Source of the DNA: Paracoccaceae bacterium
GTDB taxonomy: Bacteria > Pseudomonadota > Alphaproteobacteria > Rhodobacterales > Rhodobacteraceae
Length of the DNA stretch: 64,000 nt
Direction of reading: 5' to 3'
Assembly (NCBI GenBank): GCA_028284705.1
Contig: JANQRE010000050.1
Location: forward strand, 23,201-87,200
Numbering within the stretch: the stretch's first letter is position 1; every line of letters begins with the position of its first letter. Below are positions 63,995 to 64,000 of the stretch, piece after piece. The translations under genes were made by a program, and so were the position numbers. A model generated the notes under the pieces. The model was not told where the DNA came from. It did no database searches and saw only the letters and a list, made by a program, of their open reading frames with translations.

Positions 63995-64000
63995 GGGGCG

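Overview
The window is GC-rich, densely packed chromosomal DNA, most likely from a marine alphaproteobacterium of the family Rhodobacteraceae (Roseobacter group). This is inferred from gene content: a polyol operon of the Rhodobacter smo/mtlK type, short HisG with HisZ, UbiK and DUF1489 proteins, class II NrdJ, an xdhA-xdhB-xdhC set joined to a BMP-type nucleoside ABC transporter, and Hint-domain and sulfotransferase proteins. No rRNA operon, CRISPR array, phage, transposase or plasmid function was seen. About 60 protein genes are supported, many in operons with 1-14 nt overlaps.

Layout. 1-5.9 kb: a 3-hydroxyisobutyrate dehydrogenase-type reductase cut by the window edge, trxB, a HemJ/CopD-like membrane protein divergent from an Lrp-type regulator, an aldo/keto reductase coupled to a FAD amine oxidase, and small envelope proteins. 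6-11.7 kb: a dimethylglycine/sarcosine dehydrogenase-type enzyme, a lytic transglycosylase, a PEBP-like protein with a 2-hydroxyacid dehydrogenase, and an SH3 protein. 11.66-11.90 kb: a dispersed 51-bp repeat beside a degenerate 8-bp tandem array. 12-19.7 kb: inositol phosphatase-type enzyme, M3 peptidase, MFS transporter, UbiK, lgt-midA-pgeF operon. 19.7-23.3 kb: two sulfotransferase-like proteins and a Hint protein. 23.3-25.1 kb: a TetR repressor with three near-identical operators in front of two target genes.

25.1-34.8 kb: one leftward operon reads xdhA-xdhB-xdhC, ABC ATPase, permease, small membrane protein, permease, BMP binding protein. It would couple purine or nucleoside uptake to hypoxanthine/xanthine oxidation. 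Its leader can fold into two mutually exclusive stems, one ending beside the ribosome-binding site, as in a riboswitch. 35-42.4 kb: a SUFU-like hypothetical, an ArsR/SRPBCC pair, dnaE, and phhA with a divergent Lrp-type regulator. 42.5-46.6 kb: hisS-hisZ-hisG-panC, overlapping throughout.

47.2-51.3 kb is the oddest part. A tRNA-like element with a greatly enlarged anticodon arm lies 21 nt before nrdJ. It is followed by a four-unit 11-bp tandem repeat, an IMPACT/YigZ-like gene interrupted by an in-frame TGA at a conserved Arg, and an unrecognised protein with an internal duplication. 51.3-64 kb: rimO, then a polyol regulon (xylB, a LacI-type regulator, smoEFGK transporter, sorbitol and mannitol dehydrogenases) with a perfect 14-bp palindrome as likely operator, and an AsmA-family gene whose Shine-Dalgarno is buried in a hairpin.

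All assignments come from reading the sequence; no database search was run.
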